From Bacillus canaveralius (GTDB lineage Bacteria; Bacillota; Bacilli; Bacillales; Cytobacillaceae), in contig NZ_PGVA01000041.1 of NCBI RefSeq assembly GCF_002860125.1, forward strand, positions 36,900-100,899: DNA of 64,000 nucleotides, given 5' to 3'. The stretch's first letter is position 1. Every line of letters starts with the position of its first letter. Below the pieces are notes generated by a model. The model made no database searches and was not told where the DNA came from. It saw only the letters and a list, made by a program, of their open reading frames with translations. This document shows, piece after piece, positions 16,671 to 25,909 of this stretch. The position numbers were made by a program, and so were the translations under genes.

Positions 16671-16701
16671 GAGGCACCCCTGCCAATGCTGGGAGTGCCT
16701 C
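16671..16701 (-). terminator. Terminator after the YjcZ-type gene
   Basis: GAGGCAC-CC and GGG-GTGCCTC pair in a GC-rich hairpin 27 bases past the stop. The T-run is weak (TTATAATATC). Confidence 0.6.
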
Positions 16702-16727
16702 AGAGCTCGCGTATCAAGTTTATGCAT

Positions 16728-16865
16728 TTACCAATTCCCGTAGCTTGCCCCGATAATAATCAATAAAATAAACAATACTACTATCAAAGCAAAGCCGCCA
16801 TTATATCCGTAGTCTGCGGCAGGATAAGCATATCCGTAATGACAGCTGTCACATCCGTATGCCAT
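16728..16865 (-). CDS. YjcZ family sporulation peptide
   Basis: A 45-aa peptide (47 if the first ATG is used). It has a Tyr/Gly/Cys-rich N-terminus ([14 protein letters not shown]) and the family hallmark [17 protein letters not shown], a single membrane helix, followed by ASYGNW. YjcZ/SscA-type peptides are made in the mother cell and assemble in the spore coat or outer membranes. AAGGAGTG suits the second ATG best (7-8 bases). This small gene is well supported by the motif. Confidence 0.88.
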   Translation of the reverse strand: MAYGCDSCHYGYAYPAADYGYNGGFALIVVLFILLIIIGASYGNW

Positions 16866-17083
16866 GGACATTCACTCCTTTTTATTTATATCTTTTGCAG
16901 TACACATTATGTAATGGGTACTTGACCCGCATGTGTGTTTGCCCAAATTTCTAAAATAAATTTGAAGCAACAGTTTTTAGCAAGCAGACATTTATTTCGG
17001 GAATTACAAAAATATTTCTTTTCCTTGACAACAAATTACGTTACTATTGTGTAAGAATTTACATCAGGAGGCTTCCTGCATAG

Positions 17084-18172
17084 ATGGAAAGAAAAGTCAT
17101 TTTCACAGTTTTATTGTTTTCCGGTTTATATTATATGTTTTATCTGGCCGGTTCAGATACGAAAGCAGATGATAAAGATAACAGTTCAATATATGAAAAA
17201 ATTGCTGCCGGAAAAGATTATCAGTATTTGGTCGTTGGTGATAGCATCGGGCGCGGGGCAGGTGCAGAGAATCAAGAGTTAACGTGGTTTTCGCAGCTTG
17301 AGGAATTGATCAGAAACGAATTTGGCGGCAAGGGAACGCGGCATGCTGTTGTCCAGAGCGGTGCTACTGCATTTGAAGGGATTTTTAAGCTGCAGAATAC
17401 GCGTATGCCGGACAGAATCGATGCAGCGTTTATTGTTTTTGGGGAAAATGATCGGAAATACATGGATGCGGGCACGTTCTCAGCCCATTATGAAAAGATC
17501 GTTCGCCATCTGATCATGCATTATCCGTCAGCACAAATATTTACGATTACCGAGAACAGCCTTGATCAAGAAGAGTTTGCCGGGGAGATCAGTAAAATTA
17601 CTGAATATTACGGGGCTGTCAACATTGATATGCGTGTGCCTTTTCGCGATTCAGGCCTAACTGTTCAGCAATTAACAACCGATCTCGTCCATCCGAATGG
17701 AAAAGGCTATCGGCTTTATGCAGAGCAGCTGTTCAAAGTAATGAGCAGTGTCCAGCAAAAAACAGGGCAGCAGGCTGAACTAATTAAACCCCTCAATCCG
17801 CTTCCTGACATTCAACTTACTGAACAGTCTAATTATAAAGAGAAAAAAGGTTTTACCTTCTACAACGGTCTGCATGTAAGTACAAAGCAGGGGGATTTCA
17901 TTGAATACGAATTTACTGGCCCGGAATTAGGAGTTACTGTACTGCGGAGTGAATTTGGTGGATTAATGGATGTCTATATCGATGATGCCTATCATGGTTC
18001 CATTTCAACGTGGTGGCCAATCGATAAGCAGAGGAATCTTTATATCGCCAGCGGGCTTGGTGATCGATCGCACACAGTGAAATTCGTTGTAAAAGATGAG
18101 CGATCTGAAAGTAATATAACCAATCGTGCAGACATTGCAATCTCTTCGATTATCATTGCAGAAAAACAATAA
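17084..18172 (+). CDS. Membrane-anchored or secreted SGNH/GDSL hydrolase
   Basis: A 362-aa protein with an N-terminal hydrophobic signal (VIFTVLLFSGLYYMFYLAG). The SGNH esterase domain shows block I VVGDSIGRG (nucleophile Ser near 54), the Gly region SGATAFEG, block III FGENDRK and block V DLVHPNGKGY (Asp and His). A C-terminal beta-rich domain (about 245-362) resembles a second carbohydrate-binding-like module. The likely role is deacetylation or esterolysis of a cell-envelope glycan or lipid outside the cell. AGGAGG stands 12 bases before ATG, rather far. A terminator follows at once. Confidence 0.82.
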   Translation: MERKVIFTVLLFSGLYYMFYLAGSDTKADDKDNSSIYEKIAAGKDYQYLVVGDSIGRGAGAENQELTWFSQLEELIRNEFGGKGTRHAVVQSGATAFEGIFKLQNTRMPDRIDAAFIVFGENDRKYMDAGTFSAHYEKIVRHLIMHYPSAQIFTITENSLDQEEFAGEISKITEYYGAVNIDMRVPFRDSGLTVQQLTTDLVHPNGKGYRLYAEQLFKVMSSVQQKTGQQAELIKPLNPLPDIQLTEQSNYKEKKGFTFYNGLHVSTKQGDFIEYEFTGPELGVTVLRSEFGGLMDVYIDDAYHGSISTWWPIDKQRNLYIASGLGDRSHTVKFVVKDERSESNITNRADIAISSIIIAEKQ

Positions 18173-18199
18173 GGAAGCCTTTGATGGCTTCCTTATTTC
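18168..18199 (+). terminator. Terminator of the SGNH hydrolase gene
   Basis: The stem AAGGAAGCC/GGCTTCCTT, loop TTTGAT, followed by ATTTCT, overlaps the stop codon. Confidence 0.8.
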
Positions 18200-18249
18200 T
18201 GTAAAGGTGATCAGACTTTATGAATGGGTCGAGTGTGACCAGGGCTTGT

Positions 18250-18747
18250 TCAATCGAATGTTACCTCTAAAACCGGCGATGTTCCCCGCTCGACAGGTCC
18301 AGCTGCTTTCTTCTCGATCGCTGCTGCATTGTCCGTATTGGTAATGATGATCGGGGTAACCGTACTTTTTGCTTTCTCCTTGACAAGCTCAAGATCAAAG
18401 CTTACTAACCGGTCTCCGACCGAAACTTTATCCCCGACACTGATATGGGCTTCAAAGCCTTCGCCATTCATAGAAACCGTTTCAAGGCCAATATGAATCA
18501 GAATCTCTGCTCCATTTTGCGCCCTGATCCCGATCGCATGTTTCGTAGGAAATACCTGGACGATTTCTCCATCAACCGGTGAAACCACTTCCCCCTCTGA
18601 AGGCTCGACTGCAATGCCATCACCCATCATTCTTTCAGAGAAAACCGGATCAGGCACCTGCTCCAAATTAATTGCTGTTCCGGTTACCGGAGCAAATATC
18701 TGCACGGTTTTAATTGCTTCTTTCTTTCCAAATAGCTTCTTGAACAT
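18250..18747 (-). CDS. ypqE: PTS glucose-type IIA protein (YpqE/Crr-like)
   Basis: A 165-aa single-domain EIIA of the glucose family that accepts phosphate from HPr and passes it to an IIB domain. Conserved TKHAIG (His70) and the phosphorylated histidine in ILIHIGLETV (His85) are present, as is the start APVTGTAI. The ATG at 18747 is chosen because GGAAAGG lies 9 bases before it; the longer frame starts at a TTG inside that RBS. No IIBC gene is adjacent, as in B. subtilis ypqE, so it may serve several permeases. Confidence 0.93.
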   Translation of the reverse strand: MFKKLFGKKEAIKTVQIFAPVTGTAINLEQVPDPVFSERMMGDGIAVEPSEGEVVSPVDGEIVQVFPTKHAIGIRAQNGAEILIHIGLETVSMNGEGFEAHISVGDKVSVGDRLVSFDLELVKEKAKSTVTPIIITNTDNAAAIEKKAAGPVERGTSPVLEVTFD

Positions 18748-18774
18748 GCTGTTCATCCTTTCCAAAGTAGCGGT

Positions 18775-19215
18775 TTACTCGTTGTTTTCAAAGAGTACAA
18801 CGAACTCCTTGTACCCTTCTTCTTGCAGTTTGTCTTTCGGGATAAATCTCATCGCTGCTGAATTCATGCAATACCTTAAGCCGGAAGGCCCTGGGCCATC
18901 ATTAAATACATGGCCCAAATGGGAATCGGATGATTTGCTTCTGACTTCTATACGGATCATACCGTGACTGTAATCAGACTTTTCAGCGACATCTTCTTCT
19001 TTAATAGGCTTTGTAAAACTGGGCCAGCCGCAGCCGGCATCATACTTATCCTTTGATGTGAAAAGCGGTTTTCCTGAAATGATATCGACATATATACCGT
19101 CGCGAAATTCGTTCCAATATTCATTTCGGAACGGCGGTTCGGTGCCATTATTCTTTGTCACCTCATATTGCAACGGTGTCAGTTGTTTTTTCAACGGTTT
19201 ATGATCTTTTTCCAA
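18775..19215 (-). CDS. msrB: Peptide-methionine (R)-S-oxide reductase MsrB
   Basis: Reduces the R form of methionine sulfoxide in proteins and so repairs oxidised proteins in the cytosol. Family blocks [32 protein letters not shown] and the catalytic Cys in [12 protein letters not shown] are present. The zinc-binding Cys pairs of other MsrBs are absent, as in Bacillus. A TTG start is chosen one base past the msrA stop, with GGGGGAG as RBS, giving 146 aa; the longer frame only overlaps msrA. It is coupled with msrA. Confidence 0.94.
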   Translation of the reverse strand: MEKDHKPLKKQLTPLQYEVTKNNGTEPPFRNEYWNEFRDGIYVDIISGKPLFTSKDKYDAGCGWPSFTKPIKEEDVAEKSDYSHGMIRIEVRSKSSDSHLGHVFNDGPGPSGLRYCMNSAAMRFIPKDKLQEEGYKEFVVLFENNE

Positions 19216-19216
19216 C

Positions 19217-19750
19217 TTACTCCCCCCAATGGCTTCGGATAAAAGCTGCCCGGCCGGAGCCTTCCTGGTACGCTTCATATCGAGCCCGATTCTTTTTGTA
19301 ATAGTCCTGATGATACTGTTCTGCGGGGTAAAAGGTTTTAGCAGGTATAATTTTTACAGCAATCGGCTTATTAAAGCGGCCGCTTTTTTCAAGGTTCTCT
19401 TTTGACTGTTCGGCCAGCTGCTTCTGTTTTTCATTATGATAGAAAATCGCTGTTTGATACGAGCTTCCCCTGTCAAAGAACTGACCTCCGGGATCTGTCG
19501 GATCAATTTGCTGCCAATAAAGTTCCAATAATCTTTCATATGGAAAAATTTCCGGATCAAACGTAATTTGGACTGCTTCGTAATGGCCGGTTGTCTCAGA
19601 GCAAACTTCCTCGTACGTCGGGTTTTCCTTCGTGCCCCCGGTATAACCTGAAACCACTTGTAAGATCCCGGGCTGCTGATCAAATGGCTTGACCATGCAC
19701 CAAAAACAACCGCCTGCGAACGTCGCCAATTGACTTGTGTTCTCGCTCAA
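19217..19750 (-). CDS. msrA: Peptide-methionine (S)-S-oxide reductase MsrA
   Basis: Repairs the S form of methionine sulfoxide. The catalytic motif GGCFWC sits at residues 13-18 (nucleophile Cys15), with SGYTGG and YHQDYYKKN downstream. The start is TTG at 19750, six bases after GAGGTG, giving 177 aa, the same length as the B. subtilis enzyme. The longer ATG frame would include that RBS. It forms an operon with msrB, which starts one base after its stop. Confidence 0.95.
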   Translation of the reverse strand: MSENTSQLATFAGGCFWCMVKPFDQQPGILQVVSGYTGGTKENPTYEEVCSETTGHYEAVQITFDPEIFPYERLLELYWQQIDPTDPGGQFFDRGSSYQTAIFYHNEKQKQLAEQSKENLEKSGRFNKPIAVKIIPAKTFYPAEQYHQDYYKKNRARYEAYQEGSGRAAFIRSHWGE

Positions 19751-19982
19751 ATAAAGCACCTCTTTTCTCATGCTCATCGTCACTATACTTATTCCCCAAC
19801 AGGACGATTTTACGCTCCATTATAAGATTATATGAAAAGCTTGCTACATGCAAAGGATAGAATTTAAAAATAGCAACAGGGCCGAAAAGCACCTCAAGTG
19901 CAAGCCAATAATTTACTTGCACAAACCGAAAAAATCGAGCATATGTTAAATGACGTAAACTACCCGGATTGGAGCGAAAATT

Positions 19983-20732
19983 ATGCCCGACCAGAATTAT
20001 TTCGAAAAGGCGTCCATGTACGACATGCTGGCAAAATACTATAAATATTTAAATCCGCGCATGCATGTTCATTATTATTTTAAGCACTTGAAGTATATCG
20101 GAAAAGCGGTGCACTCATTGCGGACTGCGGGAGCTCCGGACAACAGCATGATGCGGCCGGCACAAGTGCGCGTGCTCCATGCTTCCCCGAACGGACCAGA
20201 CGTGGACATTTATGTAAACGGTAACCCCATTCTGAAAAACTTCTCTTATAAGCGAGGCAGTAATTATGTATCCTTGCCTCCGGGAAGACACCAAGTCGAT
20301 ATTTATCCGGCTGGAGACATGGTCTCGACGGTTCTCAGCAAGAGAGTGACGATTGCGTCTGGCCAATATTATACTTTGGCTGCAGCGGGCCCCATCGAAA
20401 AACTGCGCCTTTTTGTATTTGAAGATAAACCAGGTGTTCCAGAAAATGAAACAAAAATGCGATTCATTCACCTTTCCTCTGATGCACCGGCAATAGATAT
20501 CGCGGTGAAAAATGGAGATGTCATTTTTCCAAACGTTTCATATAAACAAGAAACAAGCTATCTTGGCTTATCTGCGATGAGAGTCGATCTTGAGGCAAGA
20601 GTAGCTGGTACAGATAAGACTGCTTTGCCCCTGTCCGGACTAACCTTAAAAGCAAATGAAACCTATACGATAGCAATGGTCGGCTTTTTAAACGATGATC
20701 CGGGCCTCGACACGGTTATACTAAATCAATAA
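19983..20732 (+). CDS. DUF4397 domain protein
   Basis: A 249-aa protein. After a 50-residue N-terminal segment rich in Tyr, Lys and His (YYKYLNPRMHVHYYFKHLKY) come two DUF4397-type immunoglobulin-like repeats. The first begins ARVLHASPNGPDVDIYVNG-like sequence near 60 and the second MRFIHLSSDAPAIDIAV near 160. Members are often cell-surface or spore-surface proteins. No Sec signal is visible here, so a spore-coat or cytosolic location is more likely than export. It stands alone between msrA (divergent) and ypmS (convergent) and is followed by a hairpin. Confidence 0.8.
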   Translation: MPDQNYFEKASMYDMLAKYYKYLNPRMHVHYYFKHLKYIGKAVHSLRTAGAPDNSMMRPAQVRVLHASPNGPDVDIYVNGNPILKNFSYKRGSNYVSLPPGRHQVDIYPAGDMVSTVLSKRVTIASGQYYTLAAAGPIEKLRLFVFEDKPGVPENETKMRFIHLSSDAPAIDIAVKNGDVIFPNVSYKQETSYLGLSAMRVDLEARVAGTDKTALPLSGLTLKANETYTIAMVGFLNDDPGLDTVILNQ

Positions 20733-20770
20733 AGCGGCCGGAGGGCGGGTCTCCTGCCGCTTTCATTTTG
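20731..20770 (+). terminator. Terminator of the DUF4397 gene
   Basis: The stem AAAGCGGC/GCCGCTTT, with an internal GGAGG...CTCC pairing, is followed by CATTTTG. Confidence 0.7.
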
Positions 20771-20794
20771 TATTGTTTGGCGCATGCGCCGCCA

Positions 20795-21373
20795 CTAATT
20801 GACTGGCACACTCAACGTAAACTGAATATTGTCGTTCTTTAAATCAAATTCATTAACTTTTACCTTTATATTGCTTTTGAGCTTCATATTTTGCAGGCTG
20901 ACATACACAAGCTCTTCATTTGGGCTGATTTCCACCCATTCAGGCAGCTCATAACGGTCATTGATAAATTTTAAGACATAAGAAACAGGAAGCGGCAGCT
21001 GACCGACCGAGATTGATTCTTGCCTTAAAAGTAAATCACCGTTTTCAAGGGCTTCCGGCTCAAAGGTTAATTTCATGTTTATTTCATCTGTAAACACTGG
21101 AAGCGTCCCGTATAACACAACCTCATCCTGCAAGATGACTTGATAATTGGCAGGTCCTGTTAATCCTTCCGATTCGAGATAATGATTAATGACTCTGTTC
21201 AAATCGTGTTTATTCGTTTTAATATTAAATTTAACGTCATCCTGATCCGCAGTTTCAGGCAAGCTGCCTGGTCTATCCCCCGCTGGTGAGTTGATCATGA
21301 ACAATAAAACCGCGATAACGGCAATATTCACCCCTGCCAGCAGGAGAAATAAAGTTCTCCATTTATTCTTCAT
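20795..21373 (-). CDS. ypmS: YpmS family membrane-anchored protein
   Basis: A 192-aa protein with one N-terminal membrane helix (WRTLFLLLAGVNIAVIAVLL) and an extracytoplasmic DUF2140-type domain beginning VKFNIKTNKHDLNRVIN. It is B. subtilis YpmS-like. Its ATG overlaps the ypmR stop (ATGA), so the two are coupled. The pairing of an SGNH lipoprotein with YpmS is widespread in bacilli and suggests a shared envelope role, which is inference. Confidence 0.9.
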   Translation of the reverse strand: MKNKWRTLFLLLAGVNIAVIAVLLFMINSPAGDRPGSLPETADQDDVKFNIKTNKHDLNRVINHYLESEGLTGPANYQVILQDEVVLYGTLPVFTDEINMKLTFEPEALENGDLLLRQESISVGQLPLPVSYVLKFINDRYELPEWVEISPNEELVYVSLQNMKLKSNIKVKVNEFDLKNDNIQFTLSVPVN

Positions 21374-22209
21374 CGATTTTGTGTCTCCTCTTTTTGGCTT
21401 ATATAAGAACCTCCGGAATTTTCCGCTAAAGCCCCGTCGCTAAGTTCTTTATATACCCGTTCGCCAATCAGCTCATAGCCGCGGTCATTAGGATGAAAAT
21501 AATCCGTAAATAAAATATCCTCTTCCGGGTTTTCAAAAATGTCCATAATTTCGACGAAATAGGCATTTTCATACTGGGTAACCGTTGATTGACTTATTAA
21601 GTTCCATTCAGAAACAATCATATTTAGTTCGTCAATATTGGAGAACCACTTCACAAACGGGTTGTAAAGGCCTACAAGAACAATTGCAGTATCCTTATTA
21701 TAGCTCTTCACCGTATTTAAAATTTCTTGGAGCCGTTCCTCATATCTTTCTTTTTCGTAAGCGAAAACATCCAGCTTTAAATGGGAAATATTTTCGCGGA
21801 CGACCTTCATCATATCATTTCCGCCGATTGTGATCACCGTTATGTCTGCTTGTTCGATTGCCGCTCTCACCTCGGGATCTTCAAGCCTGCGAATTAAATC
21901 GGTTGTCCGGTTGCCTTTCACGCCATAATTTTGAAAGTCAGCCCCCTTTATCCCTTTATCGGCTTCAAGCTTTTCTCGTAAATAGGGGATATAGCCGCCT
22001 CGCTCCGTGCTGTCTCCAACACCCTCTGTTAATGAATCGCCGACTGATACGACGCTTATTTCTCTTGGAATATAGTTATCGGGAATGTCTTGCTTCACTA
22101 CGAGTCCCAGTTGTTTTTGTGGATGGGCCATTTCTGTTTCAGAGGAAATAAAGTCACACGAAGAAAGAAGGATCGTACAAAGTAAAAGGGAGATGAATGT
22201 CTTTTTCAT
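21370..22209 (-). CDS. ypmR: SGNH/GDSL lipase-like lipoprotein YpmR
   Basis: A 279-aa lipoprotein. The signal peptide MKKTFISLLLCTILLSSC ends in the lipobox LSSC. The SGNH domain has block I SVGDSLTEGVGD, block II KGNRT, block III TIGGNDMM and block V DYFHPNDRGYELI. The enzyme should act outside the membrane on lipid or glycan esters. The start is moved to the ATG after GCAGGTGATGAT. It is translationally coupled to ypmS. Confidence 0.92.
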   Translation of the reverse strand: MKKTFISLLLCTILLSSCDFISSETEMAHPQKQLGLVVKQDIPDNYIPREISVVSVGDSLTEGVGDSTERGGYIPYLREKLEADKGIKGADFQNYGVKGNRTTDLIRRLEDPEVRAAIEQADITVITIGGNDMMKVVRENISHLKLDVFAYEKERYEERLQEILNTVKSYNKDTAIVLVGLYNPFVKWFSNIDELNMIVSEWNLISQSTVTQYENAYFVEIMDIFENPEEDILFTDYFHPNDRGYELIGERVYKELSDGALAENSGGSYISQKEETQNR

Positions 22210-22312
22210 ATCATCACCTGCTTTCATTCTATTATAATATTATATCATGTTCACATCTGCCCTGAACAAAATCTTGTTTCATATATACCCGCGGAAGGTT
22301 ACAGGAAAAACT

Positions 22313-22337
22313 AAAAAATAGGCCCATTTCAGGCCTA
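22313..22337 (-). terminator. Terminator of the sco gene
   Basis: The stem AATAGGCC/GGCCTATT followed by TTTTTAG on the minus strand overlaps the stop codon. Confidence 0.85.
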
Positions 22338-22913
22338 TTGCAGCGTTTTAATATCGCTGATCATTTGTTCAAAGGGAATTCCATTAAGTCCGGTATACGA
22401 TTGCACAACCGTTCCTTCCTGATCAACGAGGAAGAAATCAGTACCGTGGATAACCTGATCATCATTTTCCGGTTTTTGCACCCATGTTTTAAATACATCA
22501 ACCGCAAATGTCTGGATCTCATCCTGGGTATAGCCTGTCAAGAAATTCCAATTCGCAAAATCGACGTTAAAATTCTCCGCAAAGGTTTTTAACGTCGCTC
22601 CGTTATCCACTTGCGGATCAACGGTAAAAGAGACAAACTCGATGTTTTTAATTCCTTCATCTTTAGCCATCTTTTGCAGCTTTGCCATATGATGAGTCAT
22701 TGGAATGCATACATCATCACAGCTTGTAAAAATAAAATCAGCTACCCAGACTTTACCTTTCAAATCTTCAAGGCCAAATGCTTCACCTTGTTGGTTTGTG
22801 TATGTAAAATCACTTACAGGCCAGTCTTTGGCATTTTCAATCCCTTTTTGACCGCAAGCGGTGAGAACGACTGCTGCAAACAGAATGAACAACATTAAAA
22901 AGTTCTTTTTCAT
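22335..22913 (-). CDS. ypmQ: SCO1/SenC-type copper chaperone lipoprotein (YpmQ/BsSco)
   Basis: A 192-aa thioredoxin-fold lipoprotein that helps assemble the CuA centre of cytochrome c oxidase. The lipobox LTAC lies at residues 17-20. The copper-binding TSCDDVC gives Cys65 and Cys69, and the third ligand is His156 in QVIHGTDFF. B. subtilis YpmQ (BsSco) has this role. RBS AGGTGAA precedes the ATG. It is monocistronic with its own terminator. A GGAAAACGTTTTTCC palindrome lies about 65 bases upstream but fits the CcpA site poorly. Confidence 0.94.
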   Translation of the reverse strand: MKKNFLMLFILFAAVVLTACGQKGIENAKDWPVSDFTYTNQQGEAFGLEDLKGKVWVADFIFTSCDDVCIPMTHHMAKLQKMAKDEGIKNIEFVSFTVDPQVDNGATLKTFAENFNVDFANWNFLTGYTQDEIQTFAVDVFKTWVQKPENDDQVIHGTDFFLVDQEGTVVQSYTGLNGIPFEQMISDIKTLQ

Positions 22914-23030
22914 TATATTTCACCTGCATTCCTTTTTCCTGTCGAACATTATTCTAACAAAGGTTTTAGAAAGAAGGAAGGAAAACGTTTTTCCAAACTT
23001 GGTGAACAGAATGAAAAAAACATCCGAAAG

Positions 23031-24005
23031 TCAGAATGTTCTTCCGTGATGATTTCTCATTGTTTCATAAAAAGTATTAACAAATAAAGAATAATTAAAG
23101 CAATGGGCTATCTTGTGAACCTTAAAGCGTGCTTTATCAGCGGATTTGCGAAGATCGGCAATGCTTTTGCCAAATGCTTCCCCTCGATCAACAACGATTT
23201 TTACCGGTTCTTGTATATAATCCATCTCAGCCGCGTCAGTCAACGCCCAGAGTGTTAACACATCATGCATCGGGCTTCCGGGAATATCAGGATTCTTATT
23301 TTTATAAAAATTATAGTAGTAATCAACCAAGGGCTTAACGAGCATTCCTGCCTGGCTGTTGACCGCGCAATAATAAGTGTGGAGCTTATCGATCATATCA
23401 GGGGTAATAATCGCCGCCGATGTTACATCAAGCGGAATAATATGAATCATTTTAGGAGCCATATTAATGACGATATTTGCAGCATAGGGATCCCCGAAAA
23501 AGTTCGCTTCAGCTACGGGAGTGACATTGCCGGGAACAACAAAAGCGCCTCCCATAATATAAAATTCTTTCACCTGCTTCATTAACGACGGGTATAAAAT
23601 AAATGCTGCTGCCAGGGAAGACAATCTCCCCACATTGACAATATATATATCATGCTTGTATTTTGCGATAATCTTGTTTATGTCATGAAAGTTTTCAAGA
23701 TTGATATTGAAACAATCAAATTTGGGGCTAATCGGGCCGAGACCCTCGAGGCCATGAATTTCCGGATAATAGATCGGGTGATCACCTGTCAACGGCAATT
23801 CTGCACCACCAATGACCGGGATATCCGTAAAACCTGTAATTGCTTGTAAAAACACGGCATTACGAACTGCGAAATCTTTAGGAACATTTCCATAATCACC
23901 GACGACACCGACTATATTTATTTCATCGTTAAAATAAGCGTAAATCGCTGAGACAAAATCATCAACGCCAAAATCACTAAAAAACAATACATTCTTTTTT
24001 GCCAT
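23031..24005 (-). CDS. Nucleoside hydrolase-like protein (IUNH family)
   Basis: A 324-aa member of the inosine/uridine-preferring nucleoside hydrolase family, which splits nucleosides to base and ribose. The N-terminal calcium motif reads FSDFGVDD in place of the canonical DxDxGxDD: the first Asp is replaced by Phe, while the catalytic Asp and the last two Asp remain. NVGRLSSLA and the C-terminal MHDVLTLWALTD (ligand Asp) are also family-like. The start follows GGGAGGTGTGAA. It sits 75 bases downstream of a histidine kinase gene. Substrate preference cannot be read from the sequence. Confidence 0.85.
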   Translation of the reverse strand: MAKKNVLFFSDFGVDDFVSAIYAYFNDEINIVGVVGDYGNVPKDFAVRNAVFLQAITGFTDIPVIGGAELPLTGDHPIYYPEIHGLEGLGPISPKFDCFNINLENFHDINKIIAKYKHDIYIVNVGRLSSLAAAFILYPSLMKQVKEFYIMGGAFVVPGNVTPVAEANFFGDPYAANIVINMAPKMIHIIPLDVTSAAIITPDMIDKLHTYYCAVNSQAGMLVKPLVDYYYNFYKNKNPDIPGSPMHDVLTLWALTDAAEMDYIQEPVKIVVDRGEAFGKSIADLRKSADKARFKVHKIAHCFNYSLFVNTFYETMRNHHGRTF

Positions 24006-24079
24006 TTCACACCTCCCATTTATAAGATACTGATTGAGGAGGATAAAAATGGCAGTAAAATATTCACGCTGCAAAAGTA

Positions 24080-25708
24080 CTATTCTTGTTCTTTTGCCGA
24101 GAACAATGGCACATAAATTCTAAAGGTCGTGCCTTCCCCTTCTTTGCTTTCTACTTCGATTTTTCCTTTCATTCGTTCAATGATTTGGTAACAGACCATC
24201 AAACCGATTCCTGTTCCTTTTTCCTTCAATGAATAAAAGGCAGTGCCAAGCCTTTTAAGAGCCTCCTCTGACATGCCTATGCCCGTATCACTGATGATAA
24301 ATACGCCATAGTCACCTTCCTCTTTGAGCGTCAGCGTCAGCTTGCCGCCTTCTTTCATTGCTTCGATGCCATTTTTTAAAATGTTGATCAGGACTTGATT
24401 TAATTCACTCTTATTTCCTCTGACCATAATCGGTTCGCTAATATGGATGGCCATGTCAATATTTTTTGACATCATGGCATAAGAATTCATCAAATCGACA
24501 ACTTTACTGGCCAGCTCAGCTCCGTCGACTTGTTCAATCTGCTTCAAATCTGGCTTGGCAAGCGATAAATAATCGTTGATAATCGTCTCAGCCCGGTTCA
24601 TTTCCTCAATCATCAATTTGATGTACATTCGCTCCTCATCGCTCATTGATTCCTTTGCCAAAAAAATCTGCAAAAATCCTTTTACAACGGTCATTGGATT
24701 ACGAATTTCATGTGCAACCGACGCAGCAAGCTGGCCAATCGCATTCATTTTCTCGGCCCGTTGAAGCTCCTGCTGAAATTTTGTCTTTTGAAAAATATTT
24801 TCCATCTCATCCAGTGCAGCCTCCCATTGCATCGGATCCTGCCTTTTAGGGGGCGGACCCAACTGCTGGGAAGTGGCAGACAGCCTGTCAAATAGTATGG
24901 ACAGCTGTCTCGTCATCATGTTAAACCGTTCAGCAAGCTTTTTTAAATCGGAAAACTCTTCAATTTGGAGGCGGACATTAAAATTGCCGCTGCTTACTTC
25001 ATTGATCCCGTAAATGATTTCGTTAATTGGCTCAATAACCTTCTTTAAACCCCAGCTTAAAAGAAAGTAAACGATGATCGTAATAATTAAAAAAGAATAA
25101 ATCAAAATGGCGGTAATCTTTTTTTCATCTGCTCCAACAAAGGAAGCCTCTGCATCGACTCCAAGCAAAGCAATGACATTTCCCCGCTCGTCTTTAATCG
25201 GGGAAAAAGCCGTGATCCATGTCCCATATTGGTCTTTATAAACTCCAGTTGATGACGCCCTGTCTTCGTTAATCACCGTTTTAAACGTTTTTGTAAATTC
25301 TTCGCCGCCTTTATAATAAGACATATTCTCTAACCCTAAATCATTGTAATGCTTGGAGGCTGCCAGTACATAAAAGCTGCTGTTTTCATGAATCTCGGGA
25401 TCCAGGATATAGGCTTCTACGAAAGCGGCATTTCGTTCATTTATTAAGGAAACATTTTTGACGAGGCGGCCTAACGCCGGGTTATCGAGGTCCTGAAACT
25501 CTTTTACAGAAAAAATATCCTCCGTGTTAATCGTCGTGCTCCATAATGACGATAATCCTTCGACCCGCTCCTCTATTTGGTCCTCCAGCAGCTTTGAGTG
25601 CAAAATAAAACTGATTCCGGCAGTTGACACGGCAACAAGGAAGGTAATTAAAAAGGAAAACAGCAACACTTTTCTAAATAGCGGCAGTTTTTTAATTTTC
25701 TGCATCAT
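24080..25708 (-). CDS. Orphan sensor histidine kinase
   Basis: A membrane kinase of about 542 aa. It has one helix (LLFSFLITFLVAVSTAGISF), a ~160-residue extracytoplasmic sensor, a second helix near 205, a HAMP linker, then HisKA with the phospho-accepting His in VAHEIRNPMTVVKGF. The HATPase domain shows N box NILKNGIEAM, G1 ISDTGIGMS and G2 KGTGIGL. This resembles the sporulation-type/NtrB-like kinases of bacilli. No response regulator gene is adjacent. The exact start is unsure: ATGs cluster after AAGGA, and the one 7 bases downstream was taken. Confidence 0.88.
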   Translation of the reverse strand: MMQKIKKLPLFRKVLLFSFLITFLVAVSTAGISFILHSKLLEDQIEERVEGLSSLWSTTINTEDIFSVKEFQDLDNPALGRLVKNVSLINERNAAFVEAYILDPEIHENSSFYVLAASKHYNDLGLENMSYYKGGEEFTKTFKTVINEDRASSTGVYKDQYGTWITAFSPIKDERGNVIALLGVDAEASFVGADEKKITAILIYSFLIITIIVYFLLSWGLKKVIEPINEIIYGINEVSSGNFNVRLQIEEFSDLKKLAERFNMMTRQLSILFDRLSATSQQLGPPPKRQDPMQWEAALDEMENIFQKTKFQQELQRAEKMNAIGQLAASVAHEIRNPMTVVKGFLQIFLAKESMSDEERMYIKLMIEEMNRAETIINDYLSLAKPDLKQIEQVDGAELASKVVDLMNSYAMMSKNIDMAIHISEPIMVRGNKSELNQVLINILKNGIEAMKEGGKLTLTLKEEGDYGVFIISDTGIGMSEEALKRLGTAFYSLKEKGTGIGLMVCYQIIERMKGKIEVESKEGEGTTFRIYVPLFSAKEQE

Positions 25709-25909
25709 TCTCATATCCTTCAATGTTCGAATATCTTTTTGATGTCATATTCGACGTTTGCTTGAAAAAATCCTTTAAATGCCAGTCACAAATGCCAAAA
25801 CACTCAAATTTTCCAGATGATGTGAAAATCATCACAAATATATTTATGATTTCATGATAGAATCAATTTAACCATACTCAAAATTATCAATGAAGCGCAG
25901 GTGCCGATA

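Noticed and set aside
17035..17060. TTGACA box upstream of the SGNH hydrolase as a promoter
   Set aside because: Only a 14-base spacing to TATTGT; no good -10 at 16-18 bases.
22978..22998. GGAAAACGTTTTTCC palindrome upstream of sco as a CcpA cre site
   Set aside because: The bases flanking the central CG do not match the cre consensus at key positions on either strand; two mismatches at the conserved G and C. Kept only as a palindrome.
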